Of a stretch of DNA of 64,000 nt, positions 35,625 to 44,160 are shown piece by piece (the stretch's first letter is position 1; the number at the start of each line of letters is the position of its first letter). The stretch covers positions 62,001 through 126,000 of the forward strand of contig NZ_CAKLBP010000003.1 in assembly GCF_920984665.1 (NCBI RefSeq). The letters run 5' to 3'. The notes beneath the pieces were generated by a model, which was not told where the DNA came from, ran no database searches, and saw only the letters and a list, made by a program, of their open reading frames with translations. Both the position numbers and the translations under genes were made by a program. The stretch is from Pedobacter sp. Leaf170 (lineage in GTDB: Bacteria; Bacteroidota; Bacteroidia; Sphingobacteriales; Sphingobacteriaceae).

Positions 35625-36716
35625 ATGAATAAAAATTATTACGTACTTATTATGGCCGGCGGTGTCGGAAGCCGTTTTTGGCCAGTAAGCAGAACACAAT
35701 ACCCAAAACAATTCATAGACTTTTTCGGGGTTGGCAAAACCCTTATTCAAAGTACATACGAACGATTTTTAAAAATATGCCCTGCGGAGAATATTTTTAT
35801 AGTTTCGAATGAAATTTATACTGATTTAATAAAAGAGCAATTGCCAAATCTATCTGAAAATCAGATAATGGCCGAGCCGCTACTGCGCAATACTGCACCT
35901 TGTATAGCTTATGGATGCTTAAAAATTGCTGAAATTAATCCAAATGCTACAATTGTTGTAACACCTTCAGACCATACAATTGCTGATTTACCTGCCTTTA
36001 CAGAAACTATAGAACAATCTTTAAAAGCAGCATCAGAAAACGATTGTTTGATAACTTTGGGTATAAGACCAAACCGACCTGATACCGGCTATGGCTATAT
36101 CCAGCATACTGACCACGTTTTAAATACGGATAAGGATTTACATAAAGTTAAAACATTTACCGAGAAACCTAATTTAGAGCTCGCAAAATCATTCATACAA
36201 AGTGGTGATTTTTTATGGAATGCCGGTATATTTATTTGGTCTGCTAAAACAATTTTAAATGCGTTTAGCAATCATTTACCTGATATGTATGATATTTTTA
36301 ACGCAGGCAGGTCGGAACTAAATACACCACGTGAGAAATCTTTTATAAACAATGCCTATTTGCAATGCACAAATATTTCAATAGATTTTGGAATTATGGA
36401 AAAAGCAGATAATGTTTATGTACTACCTGCAGATTTTGGCTGGTCAGACTTAGGTACCTGGGCATCTATTTACGACATGGCAGAAAAGGATTATGTTGGT
36501 AACGCAGTAATTCCATCAGAACAGGTTGTCATGTTCGATTCATCTAATTGTATGGTTAACGTACCTAAAGATAAATTGGTTATTTTAAACGGATTACATG
36601 ATTTTATAATTGTAGAAAGTAATAATACTTTAATGATTTGTCCGAGAGATGAAGAACAGAAAGTAAAAGAATTTGTTGCCGAAGTTAAATCAAGATTTGG
36701 GAATAAATACATATAA
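35625..36716 (+). CDS. Mannose-1-phosphate guanylyltransferase
   Basis: 363 aa nucleotidyltransferase making GDP-mannose. The signature MAGGVGSRFWPVSRTQYPKQF (residues 10-30) is the GT-A nucleotide-binding loop. VVTPSDHTI, TLGIRPNRPDTGYGYI, KTFTEKPN and LWNAGIFIWSA follow. It lacks the C-terminal isomerase domain of bifunctional ManC. It is 15 bp after kdsD, so probably in one transcript of surface-sugar genes. Confidence 0.92.
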   Translation: MNKNYYVLIMAGGVGSRFWPVSRTQYPKQFIDFFGVGKTLIQSTYERFLKICPAENIFIVSNEIYTDLIKEQLPNLSENQIMAEPLLRNTAPCIAYGCLKIAEINPNATIVVTPSDHTIADLPAFTETIEQSLKAASENDCLITLGIRPNRPDTGYGYIQHTDHVLNTDKDLHKVKTFTEKPNLELAKSFIQSGDFLWNAGIFIWSAKTILNAFSNHLPDMYDIFNAGRSELNTPREKSFINNAYLQCTNISIDFGIMEKADNVYVLPADFGWSDLGTWASIYDMAEKDYVGNAVIPSEQVVMFDSSNCMVNVPKDKLVILNGLHDFIIVESNNTLMICPRDEEQKVKEFVAEVKSRFGNKYI

Positions 36717-36741
36717 TTAGCTAAGAAGCAATTATAAAAAA

Positions 36742-36788
36742 GCCACAGATTTATAGATATCATTTAAGATAATCTGTAAATCTGCGGC
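36742..36788 (-). terminator. Long hairpin terminator between convergent genes
   Basis: GCC-a-CAGATTTA pairs with TAAATCTG-c-GGC. On the minus strand it is followed by a T6 run (rlmB side). Its CCACAGATTTA content resembles the interior of the TTTGCCACGG repeat family, so a repeat may have been adopted as a terminator. Confidence 0.7.
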
Positions 36789-36817
36789 TTCGATTTTATA
36801 GTCCAAATGTAGAAGGC

Positions 36818-37582
36818 TTAAACTCTTTGTCTAACGGCTTCGTATAAAATGACACCAGCAGCAACAGAAACATTTAAAGATTCTATTTTGCCAGCCATAG
36901 GGATTTTTGCAAGATGATCAGCAACTCTTAGCAAATCGTTAGAAATTCCTTCATCTTCCGAGCCCATAACAATTGCTGTTGGCATTGTATAATCAGGATT
37001 GTAAATTAAATCGCTTGTTTTCTCTGTGCAAGCCACAATTTGCAAACCACTATCTTGTAAAAACAAACAGGTTTTGTGCAAATTTGCGTGTCGGCAAATT
37101 GGAATGTTAAATAATGCGCCAGCAGATGTTTTAATTGCATCAGCATTTATTTGTGCAGCATTTTTTAATGGAACAACAATCGCATGTACGCCAACACAAG
37201 CTGCTGTACGGGCAATTGCACCCATATTCCTAACATCAGTAACACTATCTAAAATTAAAATTAAAGGCACCTCTCCTTTCTCAAAAATTGCAGGTATAAT
37301 ATCTTCAATATTTTGGTAAGTAATTGGCGAAATCACCGCGATAACGCCTTGGTGATTTTTCTGAGACATTCTATTCAATTTCTCAATCGGAACAGAATTC
37401 AGTGGAATTAAGGTTCCGGAAAGCAATGCTTTTAGTTCCAGAAATAAATCGCCGCCTAAACCTCTTTGTACATAAATTGTTTCAATATCTCTGCCGGCTT
37501 TAATTGCCTCAATTACAGCTCTAATACCAAAAACAAACTCATTATTTTCCTTTACCCGTTGCGGTCTTCTAAAATTATCCAT
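36818..37582 (-). CDS. rlmB: 23S rRNA 2'-O-methyltransferase RlmB-type (SpoU family)
   Basis: 254 aa. An N-terminal substrate-binding domain (FVFGIRAVIEAIKAGRDIETIYVQ) is followed by a SpoU knot domain with VTDVRNMGAIARTAACVGVHAIVVP (motif 1), AIVMGSEDEGI (motif 2) and KIPMAGKIESLNVSVAAGVILYE (motif 3). It methylates G2251 in E. coli. The promoter at 37600-37607 lies downstream of the further-upstream ATG at 37633, so 37582 is the start. Confidence 0.92.
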   Translation of the reverse strand: MDNFRRPQRVKENNEFVFGIRAVIEAIKAGRDIETIYVQRGLGGDLFLELKALLSGTLIPLNSVPIEKLNRMSQKNHQGVIAVISPITYQNIEDIIPAIFEKGEVPLILILDSVTDVRNMGAIARTAACVGVHAIVVPLKNAAQINADAIKTSAGALFNIPICRHANLHKTCLFLQDSGLQIVACTEKTSDLIYNPDYTMPTAIVMGSEDEGISNDLLRVADHLAKIPMAGKIESLNVSVAAGVILYEAVRQRV

Positions 37583-37599
37583 TACTAAAAATTGTTGTG

Positions 37600-37607
37600 C
37601 AAAAGTA
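37600..37607 (-). promoter_or_regulatory. -7 box of rlmB
   Basis: On the minus strand TACTTTTG, an exact match, 17 bp before the ATG at 37582. Confidence 0.6.
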
Positions 37608-37749
37608 ACCGAAATAATTATCCTTATCCACATTTTGTTGTTTAAAAAAATATTTGCCAGTCAAAATCGACTAAAAAAACAAATTATTTAAATGTCAGTT
37701 TGTTAGCAACTCCTAATAACTTCTTAAAACAACACCTTAAACTTTTAAC

Positions 37750-37757
37750 TACTTTTG
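37750..37757 (+). promoter_or_regulatory. -7 box of dnaB, four bases from the ATG
   Basis: TACTTTTG ends at 37757 and the ATG starts at 37762. Transcription would begin at or beside the start codon, implying a leaderless mRNA. Confidence 0.6.
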
Positions 37758-37761
37758 TGAT

Positions 37762-39327
37762 ATGAGTATCGATAACGAACAAGGCGGAAAGAATAGTATA
37801 TCAGCTAGAAAAGCACGGTTAAGCACAACTGTAAGCACTGCAGGCAAACTTCCACCACAGGCATTAGATTTAGAAGAAGCGGTTTTAGGAGCTTTAATGC
37901 TGGAGAAAGATGCCTTGTCAGCTGTTATTGATATCTTAAAACCAGAAGTTTTTTATCACGAAGCACACCAAAAGATTTTTGCGGCAATACACATGCTGTT
38001 CGAAAAATCTAAACCTGTAGATATTTTAACAGTTACTTCAGAGTTACGCCAGATGGGAACTTTGGAAATGGTGGGAGGTGCTTATTATATCACAAATCTT
38101 ACTAATCGTGTTGCTTCTGCTGCAAACATCGAGTTCCATGCAAGGATTATTTCTCAGAAATACATTCAGCGTGAGTTGATTAGAATTTCTACAGATATTA
38201 TTACAAATGCTTACGAAGATACAACCGATATTTTCGATTTATTAGACCACGCAGAGAAAGGTTTATTTGATATTGCCCAGAACAACTTACGCAGAGATAC
38301 GCAAAAGATGGACGATATTATCAAACAATCTTTAGCAACGTTAGAAGAATTAAGAACAAAAACTGATGGTTTAACTGGTGTTCCAACCGGTTTTACAGGA
38401 TTGGATAGAATTACCGGTGGTTGGCAAAAGCAAGATTTAGTTATCATTGCTGCTCGTCCGGCGATGGGAAAAACAGCCTTTGTACTAACCTGCGCCAGAA
38501 ACGCAACGGTAGATTTTGCAAAGCCAACAGTTGTATTTTCCCTGGAGATGTCATCCGTTCAGTTAGTGAATCGTTTAATTTCCGGCGAAGCCGAAATTGA
38601 GCAGGAGAAAATTAGAAAAGGTAATTTACAAGAGTGGGAATGGCAACAACTGCACAGTAAAATCGGTAGGTTAACAGAAGCGCCGCTACTTATTGATGAT
38701 ACGCCAGCTTTAAATATTTTTGAATTCAGGGCAAAATGCCGAAGATTGAAATCGCAATACGATATTCAGTTGGTAATTGTAGATTATTTGCAGTTAATGC
38801 ATGGTAAAGGCGAAGGCGGTAAAGGCGGCGGAAACCGTGAGCAGGAAATTGGTAGTATTTCCAGAGCGCTTAAATCTGTAGCTAAAGAGCTTGATGTTCC
38901 GGTGCTAGCTTTATCTCAGTTAAGTCGTGCGGTAGAAAGCAGACCGGGCTTGCAAGGTAAAAGACCAATGTTATCAGATTTGCGTGAATCTGGTTCGATT
39001 GAGCAGGATGCTGATATGGTATTATTTCTATACCGCCCGGAATATTACGGTATTACAGAAGATGAGCAAGGACGTTCGCAAGCAGGTATTGGCGAAGTAA
39101 TTATTGCAAAACACCGTAACGGTGAAACCGGAATTGTGCCGCTTAGATTTGTTGGTAAGTTTGTTAAGTTTACCGATTTGGAAGAGGATTTTACAGCTCC
39201 AAATTCATTCTCTGCCGATAGCCCGTCATCCGGCATGTACCCTTCTCAAGATTTTGAAAAGCAAGGAAACGTCATAATTCGCCCTTCCAAAATGGATGAT
39301 TATAGTGACGAAGACCCACCGTTTTAA
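37762..39327 (+). CDS. dnaB: Replicative DNA helicase
   Basis: 521 aa hexameric helicase unwinding the replication fork. An N-terminal DnaB domain (KLPPQALDLEEAVLGALMLE, about 30-135) and a RecA-like C-terminal domain follow, with Walker A IIAARPAMGKTAF, Walker B LQLVIVDYLQLM, ALSQLSRAVE and LRESGSIEQDADMVLFLYRPEYY. No intein interrupts it. A low-complexity tail (about 485-521) ends DEDPPF. A strong terminator follows. Confidence 0.97.
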   Translation: MSIDNEQGGKNSISARKARLSTTVSTAGKLPPQALDLEEAVLGALMLEKDALSAVIDILKPEVFYHEAHQKIFAAIHMLFEKSKPVDILTVTSELRQMGTLEMVGGAYYITNLTNRVASAANIEFHARIISQKYIQRELIRISTDIITNAYEDTTDIFDLLDHAEKGLFDIAQNNLRRDTQKMDDIIKQSLATLEELRTKTDGLTGVPTGFTGLDRITGGWQKQDLVIIAARPAMGKTAFVLTCARNATVDFAKPTVVFSLEMSSVQLVNRLISGEAEIEQEKIRKGNLQEWEWQQLHSKIGRLTEAPLLIDDTPALNIFEFRAKCRRLKSQYDIQLVIVDYLQLMHGKGEGGKGGGNREQEIGSISRALKSVAKELDVPVLALSQLSRAVESRPGLQGKRPMLSDLRESGSIEQDADMVLFLYRPEYYGITEDEQGRSQAGIGEVIIAKHRNGETGIVPLRFVGKFVKFTDLEEDFTAPNSFSADSPSSGMYPSQDFEKQGNVIIRPSKMDDYSDEDPPF

Positions 39328-39341
39328 AATTTAAATAGAAA

Positions 39342-39367
39342 AGGAGATGTTTTAATATCTCCTTTTT
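39342..39367 (+). terminator. dnaB terminator
   Basis: AGGAGAT-gttttaat-ATCTCCT followed by a run of T. Confidence 0.85.
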
Positions 39368-39439
39368 TTATGATTAATATTTTGAAAATGAATGTTCAGT
39401 AATTCTTTTGAGAAACCTGCCCTGCTGTTCATTTTAGTC

Positions 39440-39459
39440 CCGATGAAAAAATCGGGAGC
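39440..39459. repeat. Palindrome TCCCGAT...ATCGGGA
   Basis: A 7-bp perfect stem around GAAAAA, framed by GTCC and GCTGTCATTTCCATCAGG. Similar frames occur near 56570 and 61005. Confidence 0.5.
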
Positions 39460-39544
39460 TGTCATTTCCATCAGGTTTAGACAACTTAAGTTTTTAGAAT
39501 TATTTAAGTTTCTTGCCTTTCAATTTGTTAGGTTTTTTGCGCTT

Positions 39545-39628
39545 CGTCATTGCGAGGCACGAAGCAATCCTACCACTATGGGTTTTGTTAACTAACGCTT
39601 TAAGATTGCTTCGTGCCTCGCAATGACG
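39545..39628. repeat. Best-preserved GTCATTGCGAGG palindrome
   Basis: The left arm CGTCATTGCGAGGCACGAAG, continuing CAATC, is repeated as an exact inverted copy at the right end (39604-39628). A loop of about 35 bp with GGTTTTGTTAACTAACGC lies between. Confidence 0.85.
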
Positions 39629-39721
39629 TGTTGGGTATGCATGGCGTTAAATCTGATACTTAACCAAAACCGGCCTGATTTCATAAACCTGACAGTGTGG
39701 ATACCGGCCTCGAGCTTAAGG

Positions 39722-39750
39722 CCTGCAGGCGCCTGCCTTCCGCAGGCAGG
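39722..39750. repeat. GC-rich inverted module CCTGCAGGC...GCCTGC...GCAGGCAGG
   Basis: Overlapping palindromes made of GCCTGC/GCAGGC words, much richer in G+C than the surroundings. A related block is at 23369-23389 (CCCGCCTGCGGGACGGGCAGG). Confidence 0.55.
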
Positions 39751-39812
39751 TATGAGCAAATGGCAGGACTAACATTTAATAGTTGCACTGCCACTGCTTT
39801 TCAAGAAAATAT

Positions 39813-41030
39813 TTAAAAAAGATAGCCAACCAAAATTCCTGCTAATACAATTAATGGTGTACTAATTTTTGTAAAGTTGAGCAGCAAAAATGTAATTATC
39901 ATAATGCCGATAAATAACCAATTAAAACCCATTGGCATTAATAAAAGTATAAACGCGGCAAATATAAAACCGACACTTACAGCATTAATACCAGATAAGC
40001 TGTGCCTAATTCTGGATATTTTCTTCAAATCATCCCAGAATGGAACAATAAATAAAACTAAAATTAAACCTGGCAAATTTATCCCGATTACACCAATTAC
40101 GCCGCCTAAAATTTGTCCGCCAATGCCATAACCAAAATTCCGCATACTTAGTGCGCCAAGATAGCTGGTAAAAGAAAAGGTTGGCCCGGGTAAAGCTTGT
40201 TGCAATGCAAAACCCGATAAAAAGCCGGGCGCTTTCAGATAATGCTTCATTTCTACAAATTCTGTAAACATTAATGGCACCAAAACTTGTCCGCCGCCAA
40301 AAACCAAAATACCATTACGATAAAAATTTTCGAGTAAACGAATAGGCAAACTAAATGGAGAAGTTCGGTTTATTATTGCGCCAAATAAAGCAAACAATAA
40401 TAAAGCACCCAAAAAGTAAATTAATTTACGTGGATTAATATTCGAAAAAAGGTTTACGCGAAGTTCTGTTTCTTCGTGAGGTGTTTCTATTGCAGAAGAA
40501 ATTATGCCACCAATTAATATAGCCAGAGGAAACACGTAAGCATTTTTTAAAACTAAGGTTGCTATTACTGCTGCAAAAGAAAGAAAAATAGAAACCTGAC
40601 TTTTTAACACTGTTTTGCCTAACTTGAATGCGCCATAAGCAACAATGCCGAGTGCAATTGGTTGTATATATTCTAAAACGTCTGCAAATTTTTGTTGTTG
40701 ATCTAAAACTGCATAACTTATTGCAGCAAAAGTCATTATGGTTGCAGTTGGCAAAATCCAAATGAGAAAAGTTATAACAGCCAACTTAATTCTACCAACC
40801 TTCCAGGCTATACCAACTAAAGTTTGTGTAGATGCAGGACCAGGTAAAACCTGTGCCAAAGCGTTTAATTCTAGTAATTCTTCTTCGGTTATAAATTTTG
40901 TATTGTGCACAAAATATTTTAAAAGTAAGGCTAAATGAGCCGAAGCACCTCCAAAAGATGTGAATGTAAAAAATATAACATTTCGTAAAAAAAGAAGTTG
41001 TCTCTTTGGCGAAATAGACTTTGTTTCCAT
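39813..41030 (-). CDS. chrA: Chromate transporter ChrA
   Basis: 405 aa, long (two-domain) CHR family: two homologous halves of about six helices each. The first has VIFFTFTSFGGASAHLALL and ALAQVLPGPASTQTLVGIAW; the second has NGILVFGGGQVLVPLMF and FALQQALPGPTFSFTSYLGAL. Both GPxS/T-type motifs are kept. It expels chromate, probably by proton exchange. It lies 27 bp downstream of a TPR gene on the same strand, so they may share a transcript. No chrB regulator is nearby. Confidence 0.9.
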   Translation of the reverse strand: METKSISPKRQLLFLRNVIFFTFTSFGGASAHLALLLKYFVHNTKFITEEELLELNALAQVLPGPASTQTLVGIAWKVGRIKLAVITFLIWILPTATIMTFAAISYAVLDQQQKFADVLEYIQPIALGIVAYGAFKLGKTVLKSQVSIFLSFAAVIATLVLKNAYVFPLAILIGGIISSAIETPHEETELRVNLFSNINPRKLIYFLGALLLFALFGAIINRTSPFSLPIRLLENFYRNGILVFGGGQVLVPLMFTEFVEMKHYLKAPGFLSGFALQQALPGPTFSFTSYLGALSMRNFGYGIGGQILGGVIGVIGINLPGLILVLFIVPFWDDLKKISRIRHSLSGINAVSVGFIFAAFILLLMPMGFNWLFIGIMIITFLLLNFTKISTPLIVLAGILVGYLF

Positions 41031-41057
41031 TTAAAAATTTAAACCGGTTGCTTAAAA

Positions 41058-41393
41058 TTAATCATCCTCGTAATCTAATCCTGCGGCAGAATTATATGCA
41101 CCTTGTAACTCTGAAAAAGCATGCATATCACGCTTATTTCTAGCTACAAACATACCCTTTTGATAAATATCGATGGCCTTGTCCTTTTCACCATCTTTTT
41201 CAAATAACTTACCTAAATGATAATAAGTACCAACATAATCCGGGTGTTTTTCAGTTAGCTGAAGGTAAAAATTATAAGCTTTTTCTTTATCATTTTGATT
41301 GTTATACTCTGTGGCTAAGGCATATAGAATAAATGGATCGTTCGGTTCATTTTCTAAAAACTCCAATAACTTTGCTAAACGGCTTGATGACAT
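41058..41393 (-). CDS. Small TPR-repeat protein
   Basis: 111 aa with two to three tetratricopeptide repeats (DPFILYALATEYNNQNDKEKAYNFY, YVGTYYHLGKLFEKDGEKDKAIDIY) and an acidic C-terminus. It is cytoplasmic with no signal peptide and probably acts by protein binding. It precedes chrA. Confidence 0.8.
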   Translation of the reverse strand: MSSSRLAKLLEFLENEPNDPFILYALATEYNNQNDKEKAYNFYLQLTEKHPDYVGTYYHLGKLFEKDGEKDKAIDIYQKGMFVARNKRDMHAFSELQGAYNSAAGLDYEDD

Positions 41394-41472
41394 TTTATTT
41401 CCTTGCTTTTTTAATTAAATTTGCAGAAAGACCTAATATATAAATCTAAATAATTATGAGTTTTCCAGTGGA

Positions 41473-41480
41473 TAAATTTG
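41473..41480 (+). promoter_or_regulatory. Candidate -7 box of etfB
   Basis: TAAATTTG, an exact match, 48 bp before etfB. A second exact copy is at 41416-41423; either could be used. Confidence 0.4.
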
Positions 41481-41527
41481 TTAATCTATATTGAGAAAAA
41501 CATAATATTAAACCCAATTTTATACAT

Positions 41528-42265
41528 ATGAAAATATTAGTTTGTATCAGTAACGTGCCCGACACAACGACAAAAATAACTTTTACTAATGATAATACCG
41601 AATTCAATACAGCAGGTGTTCAATATATCGTAAATCCTTACGATGAAATTGCCTTAGCTAGAGCGATTGAATTAACAGAGGGAGGTAAAGGAACTACAAC
41701 TGTAATTAATGTTGGAGAAGCAGCAACCGACCCAACCATTAGAAAAGCATTGGCAATTGGTGCTGATGATGCTGTACGTGTAAATGCAGCGCCTCGTGAT
41801 GCTTATTTTGTGGCTAAGCAGATTGCAGAATACGCAAAAGATAAAGACTTTGATATGATTTTGACTGGTCGCGAATCTATTGACTACAACGGAAATCAGG
41901 TTGCTGCAATGGTTGGCGAATTTTTAGATATCCCATCAATCTCTATCATAAAAAAATTAGATACTGATGGCACAAATGCAACCATTGAACGTGAAATTGA
42001 AGGTGGTAAAGAAGTTTTAACCGTATCTGGAAAGTTTGTTGCAAGCTGCGCTGAAGGTGTTGCTGAACCAAAAATCCCGAATATGCGTGGTATTATGAGT
42101 GCTAGAACTAAACCATTAACGGTTGTAGAAGCAGTTTCTATCGAAGAAGTAACAAAAGTTGCTAAATATGAAACGCCAGCGCCTCGTGGTACTGTGAAAT
42201 TAATTCCGGCAGAGCAAACAGCAGAATTAATTAACCTTTTACACAGCGAAGCTAAAGTGATTTAA
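41528..42265 (+). CDS. etfB: Electron transfer flavoprotein, beta subunit
   Basis: 245 aa. EtfB fold with MKILVCISNVPDTTTKITF, VNPYDEIALARAIELTE, ILTGRESIDYNGNQVAAMVGEFLDIPSIS and the C-terminal PKIPNMRGIMSARTKPL, which forms the AMP-binding part. With EtfA it carries electrons from acyl-CoA dehydrogenases to the quinone pool. It is 72 bp upstream of etfA. Confidence 0.95.
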   Translation: MKILVCISNVPDTTTKITFTNDNTEFNTAGVQYIVNPYDEIALARAIELTEGGKGTTTVINVGEAATDPTIRKALAIGADDAVRVNAAPRDAYFVAKQIAEYAKDKDFDMILTGRESIDYNGNQVAAMVGEFLDIPSISIIKKLDTDGTNATIEREIEGGKEVLTVSGKFVASCAEGVAEPKIPNMRGIMSARTKPLTVVEAVSIEEVTKVAKYETPAPRGTVKLIPAEQTAELINLLHSEAKVI

Positions 42266-42337
42266 TTCGCTTAAACGATTTCAATCAAATTAAACAATTA
42301 GTTAAACAATCCTCCAAAGGATTTCAGAAATAAATAT

Positions 42338-43306
42338 ATGTCAGTATTAGTATATGTAGAGCAAGCTGAAGGAAAATTTAAAAAATCAGTATTCGAAGCT
42401 GTTTCTTATGCCAAAGCAATTGCCAACCAGCAATCAACTAATTTAACAGCAATTTCTATTGGTGATGTTGCCGAAAGCGAATTAAAAGAATTAGGCAAAT
42501 ATGGCGCTTCAAAAGTTTTAAATGTTAGCACAGATCAATTAAAAACTTTTGTAAATCAGGCTTATGCAAGTGTTATTTCAAGCGCAGCTGAAAAAGAAGG
42601 CGCAGACGTTGTTGTACTTTCGAACTCATTCTCTGGTAAAGGTTTAGCACCACGCATCGCTGTAAAGCTTAAAGCTGGTTTAGCAGATGGCGCTGTAGAA
42701 TTACCAAGCACTGATGGAAAATTTTCAGTTAAAAAAACGGCGTTTTCGGGTAAAGCTTTTGCCATTACAGAATTAACTTCTGCTAATAAAGTTATTGCCT
42801 TAAACCCAAATGCATTTGGCGTTAAAGAAAATGCAACAGATGTTACTATCGAAAATTTTAATGCTGATGTTAAACAATCAGACTTAGGTACGGTTATTAA
42901 AGATATTGTAAGGGCTACAGATAAAGTTTCATTACCTGATGCTGAATTGGTAGTTTCTGCAGGTAGAGGTTTAAAAGGCCCTGAAAATTGGGGAATGATT
43001 GAAGAATTAGCCGGCTTATTAGGTGCTGCAACGGCTTGTTCAAAACCAGTTTCTGATGCAGATTGGAGACCACACTCAGAACACGTTGGTCAAACCGGTA
43101 TCGCAATTAGCCCAAATTTATACATTGCAATTGGTATTTCTGGTGCAATTCAGCATTTAGCCGGTGTAAGTTCTTCAAAAGTAATTGTTGTAATTAACAA
43201 AGACCCTGAGGCACCATTCTTTAAAGTGGCTGATTATGGTATTGTTGGCGATGCTTTTGAAGTTGTTCCAAAATTAATTGAAGCTTTAAAAGCACATAAA
43301 GCATAA
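42338..43306 (+). CDS. etfA: Electron transfer flavoprotein, alpha subunit
   Basis: 322 aa. An N-terminal domain (SVLVYVEQAEGKFKKSVFEAVSYA) is followed by the FAD-binding C-terminal domain: VVSAGRGLKGPENWGMIEELAGLLGAATACSKPVSD, GQTGIAISPNLYIAIGISGAIQHLAG and VINKDPEAPFFKVADYGIVGD. It binds the FAD that receives electrons. It pairs with etfB directly upstream. Confidence 0.96.
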   Translation: MSVLVYVEQAEGKFKKSVFEAVSYAKAIANQQSTNLTAISIGDVAESELKELGKYGASKVLNVSTDQLKTFVNQAYASVISSAAEKEGADVVVLSNSFSGKGLAPRIAVKLKAGLADGAVELPSTDGKFSVKKTAFSGKAFAITELTSANKVIALNPNAFGVKENATDVTIENFNADVKQSDLGTVIKDIVRATDKVSLPDAELVVSAGRGLKGPENWGMIEELAGLLGAATACSKPVSDADWRPHSEHVGQTGIAISPNLYIAIGISGAIQHLAGVSSSKVIVVINKDPEAPFFKVADYGIVGDAFEVVPKLIEALKAHKA

Positions 43307-43309
43307 TTT

Positions 43310-43369
43310 GTCATAACGAGTTTATAGAAATGCGTAGCTTAACCAGTGTTTCTATAAATTCAATGTGAC
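43310..43369. repeat. Hairpin spacer between etfA and the DUF151 gene
   Basis: TTTATAGAAA and TTTCTATAAA form a perfect 10-bp stem around an 18-base loop. The outer GTCATAACGAG and TTCAATGTGAC also pair imperfectly, making this a diverged member of the GTCATTGCGAGG family. It lacks a T-run. Confidence 0.6.
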
Positions 43370-43379
43370 ATCAGCATAT

Positions 43380-43994
43380 ATGAAGAAAGTAAAATTAGAT
43401 ATTGTAGGTTTATCTTATAGCCAAACTCAATCTGGTGCTTATGCGCTGGTGTTAGGTGAAGTTAATGGCAGAAGACGTTTACCCATCATTATTGGAGCTT
43501 TTGAAGCTCAGGCAATTGCCATCGAAATTGAGAAGATGACTCCAAGTAGGCCGCTAACGCATGATTTATTTAAATCGATGGCCGAAACGTTTCATATTAA
43601 TGTTCAGGAGATTATCATTTACAACCTGGTTGATGGTGTTTTTTATGCAAAGTTGATTTGCAGTGATGGTAAAAACACACATGAAATCGATGCAAGAACA
43701 TCTGATGCTATCGCGTTGGCGGTAAGGTTCAACGCAATGATTTATACTTACGAATTCATTCTTGCATCTGCAGGAATTGTAATTGAAGGTAATGATTTTC
43801 TGTTTCTTGAAAACATGGATAGCCTTGCCAAAGAACCTGATGCTGACACCTTACCAACATCTACAAGCCAACAAGGTTATACAGATTTAACCGTAGAGGA
43901 GTTGCAGCAAAAACTTCAGGAAGCAATTGCTGATGAAGCTTATGAGAAAGCCGCCCGCTTACGTGATGAATTGAACAAACGAGGCACATCTTAG
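43380..43994 (+). CDS. Bifunctional nuclease family protein (DUF151) with C-terminal UVR motif
   Basis: 204 aa. The DUF151 domain (about 1-135) shows SYSQTQSGAYALVLGEVNGRRRLPIIIGAFEAQAIAIEIE and EIDARTSDAIALAVRFN. A C-terminal UVR-type helical hairpin (TVEELQQKLQEAIADEAYEKAARLRDELNK, about 168-200) is like that of UvrB. Homologues are reported to cleave DNA and RNA. ATG 43380 is preferred to GTG 43365, which lies in the upstream hairpin. Confidence 0.88.
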   Translation: MKKVKLDIVGLSYSQTQSGAYALVLGEVNGRRRLPIIIGAFEAQAIAIEIEKMTPSRPLTHDLFKSMAETFHINVQEIIIYNLVDGVFYAKLICSDGKNTHEIDARTSDAIALAVRFNAMIYTYEFILASAGIVIEGNDFLFLENMDSLAKEPDADTLPTSTSQQGYTDLTVEELQQKLQEAIADEAYEKAARLRDELNKRGTS

Positions 43995-44058
43995 TAATAA
44001 AATAGCTCAACTGATGTATTTTATTTACAATAATTTATACAATAACTATTAAAATCAA

Positions 44059-44099
44059 AATGAACCCAGATTATTCAAAATAATTTGGGTTCATTTTTT
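44059..44099 (+). terminator. Terminator before the nucleoside transporter gene
   Basis: AATGAACCCA and TGGGTTCATT, with an inner ATTATT/AATAAT, form a long stem followed by TTTTTT. Confidence 0.85.
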
Positions 44100-44160
44100 A
44101 ATTATATTTTAAAATAGTTCTATATTCAGCCTTTACTTTCAAAATCAAACACAACAAAAT

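Larger units (their letters stand above)
39328..39812. other. Gene-free repeat cluster after dnaB
   Basis: About 485 bp between convergent dnaB and chrA. It contains the dnaB terminator, TCCCGATGAAAAAATCGGGA (39440-39459), a near-perfect GTCATTGCGAGG palindrome (39545-39628) and a GC-rich block with CTGCAGGCGCCTGC and CCGCAGGCAGG (39722-39750). Confidence 0.75.

Noticed and set aside
36818-37633. rlmB start at 37633
   Set aside because: It lies upstream of the exact -7 box at 37600, so it would not be transcribed from it.
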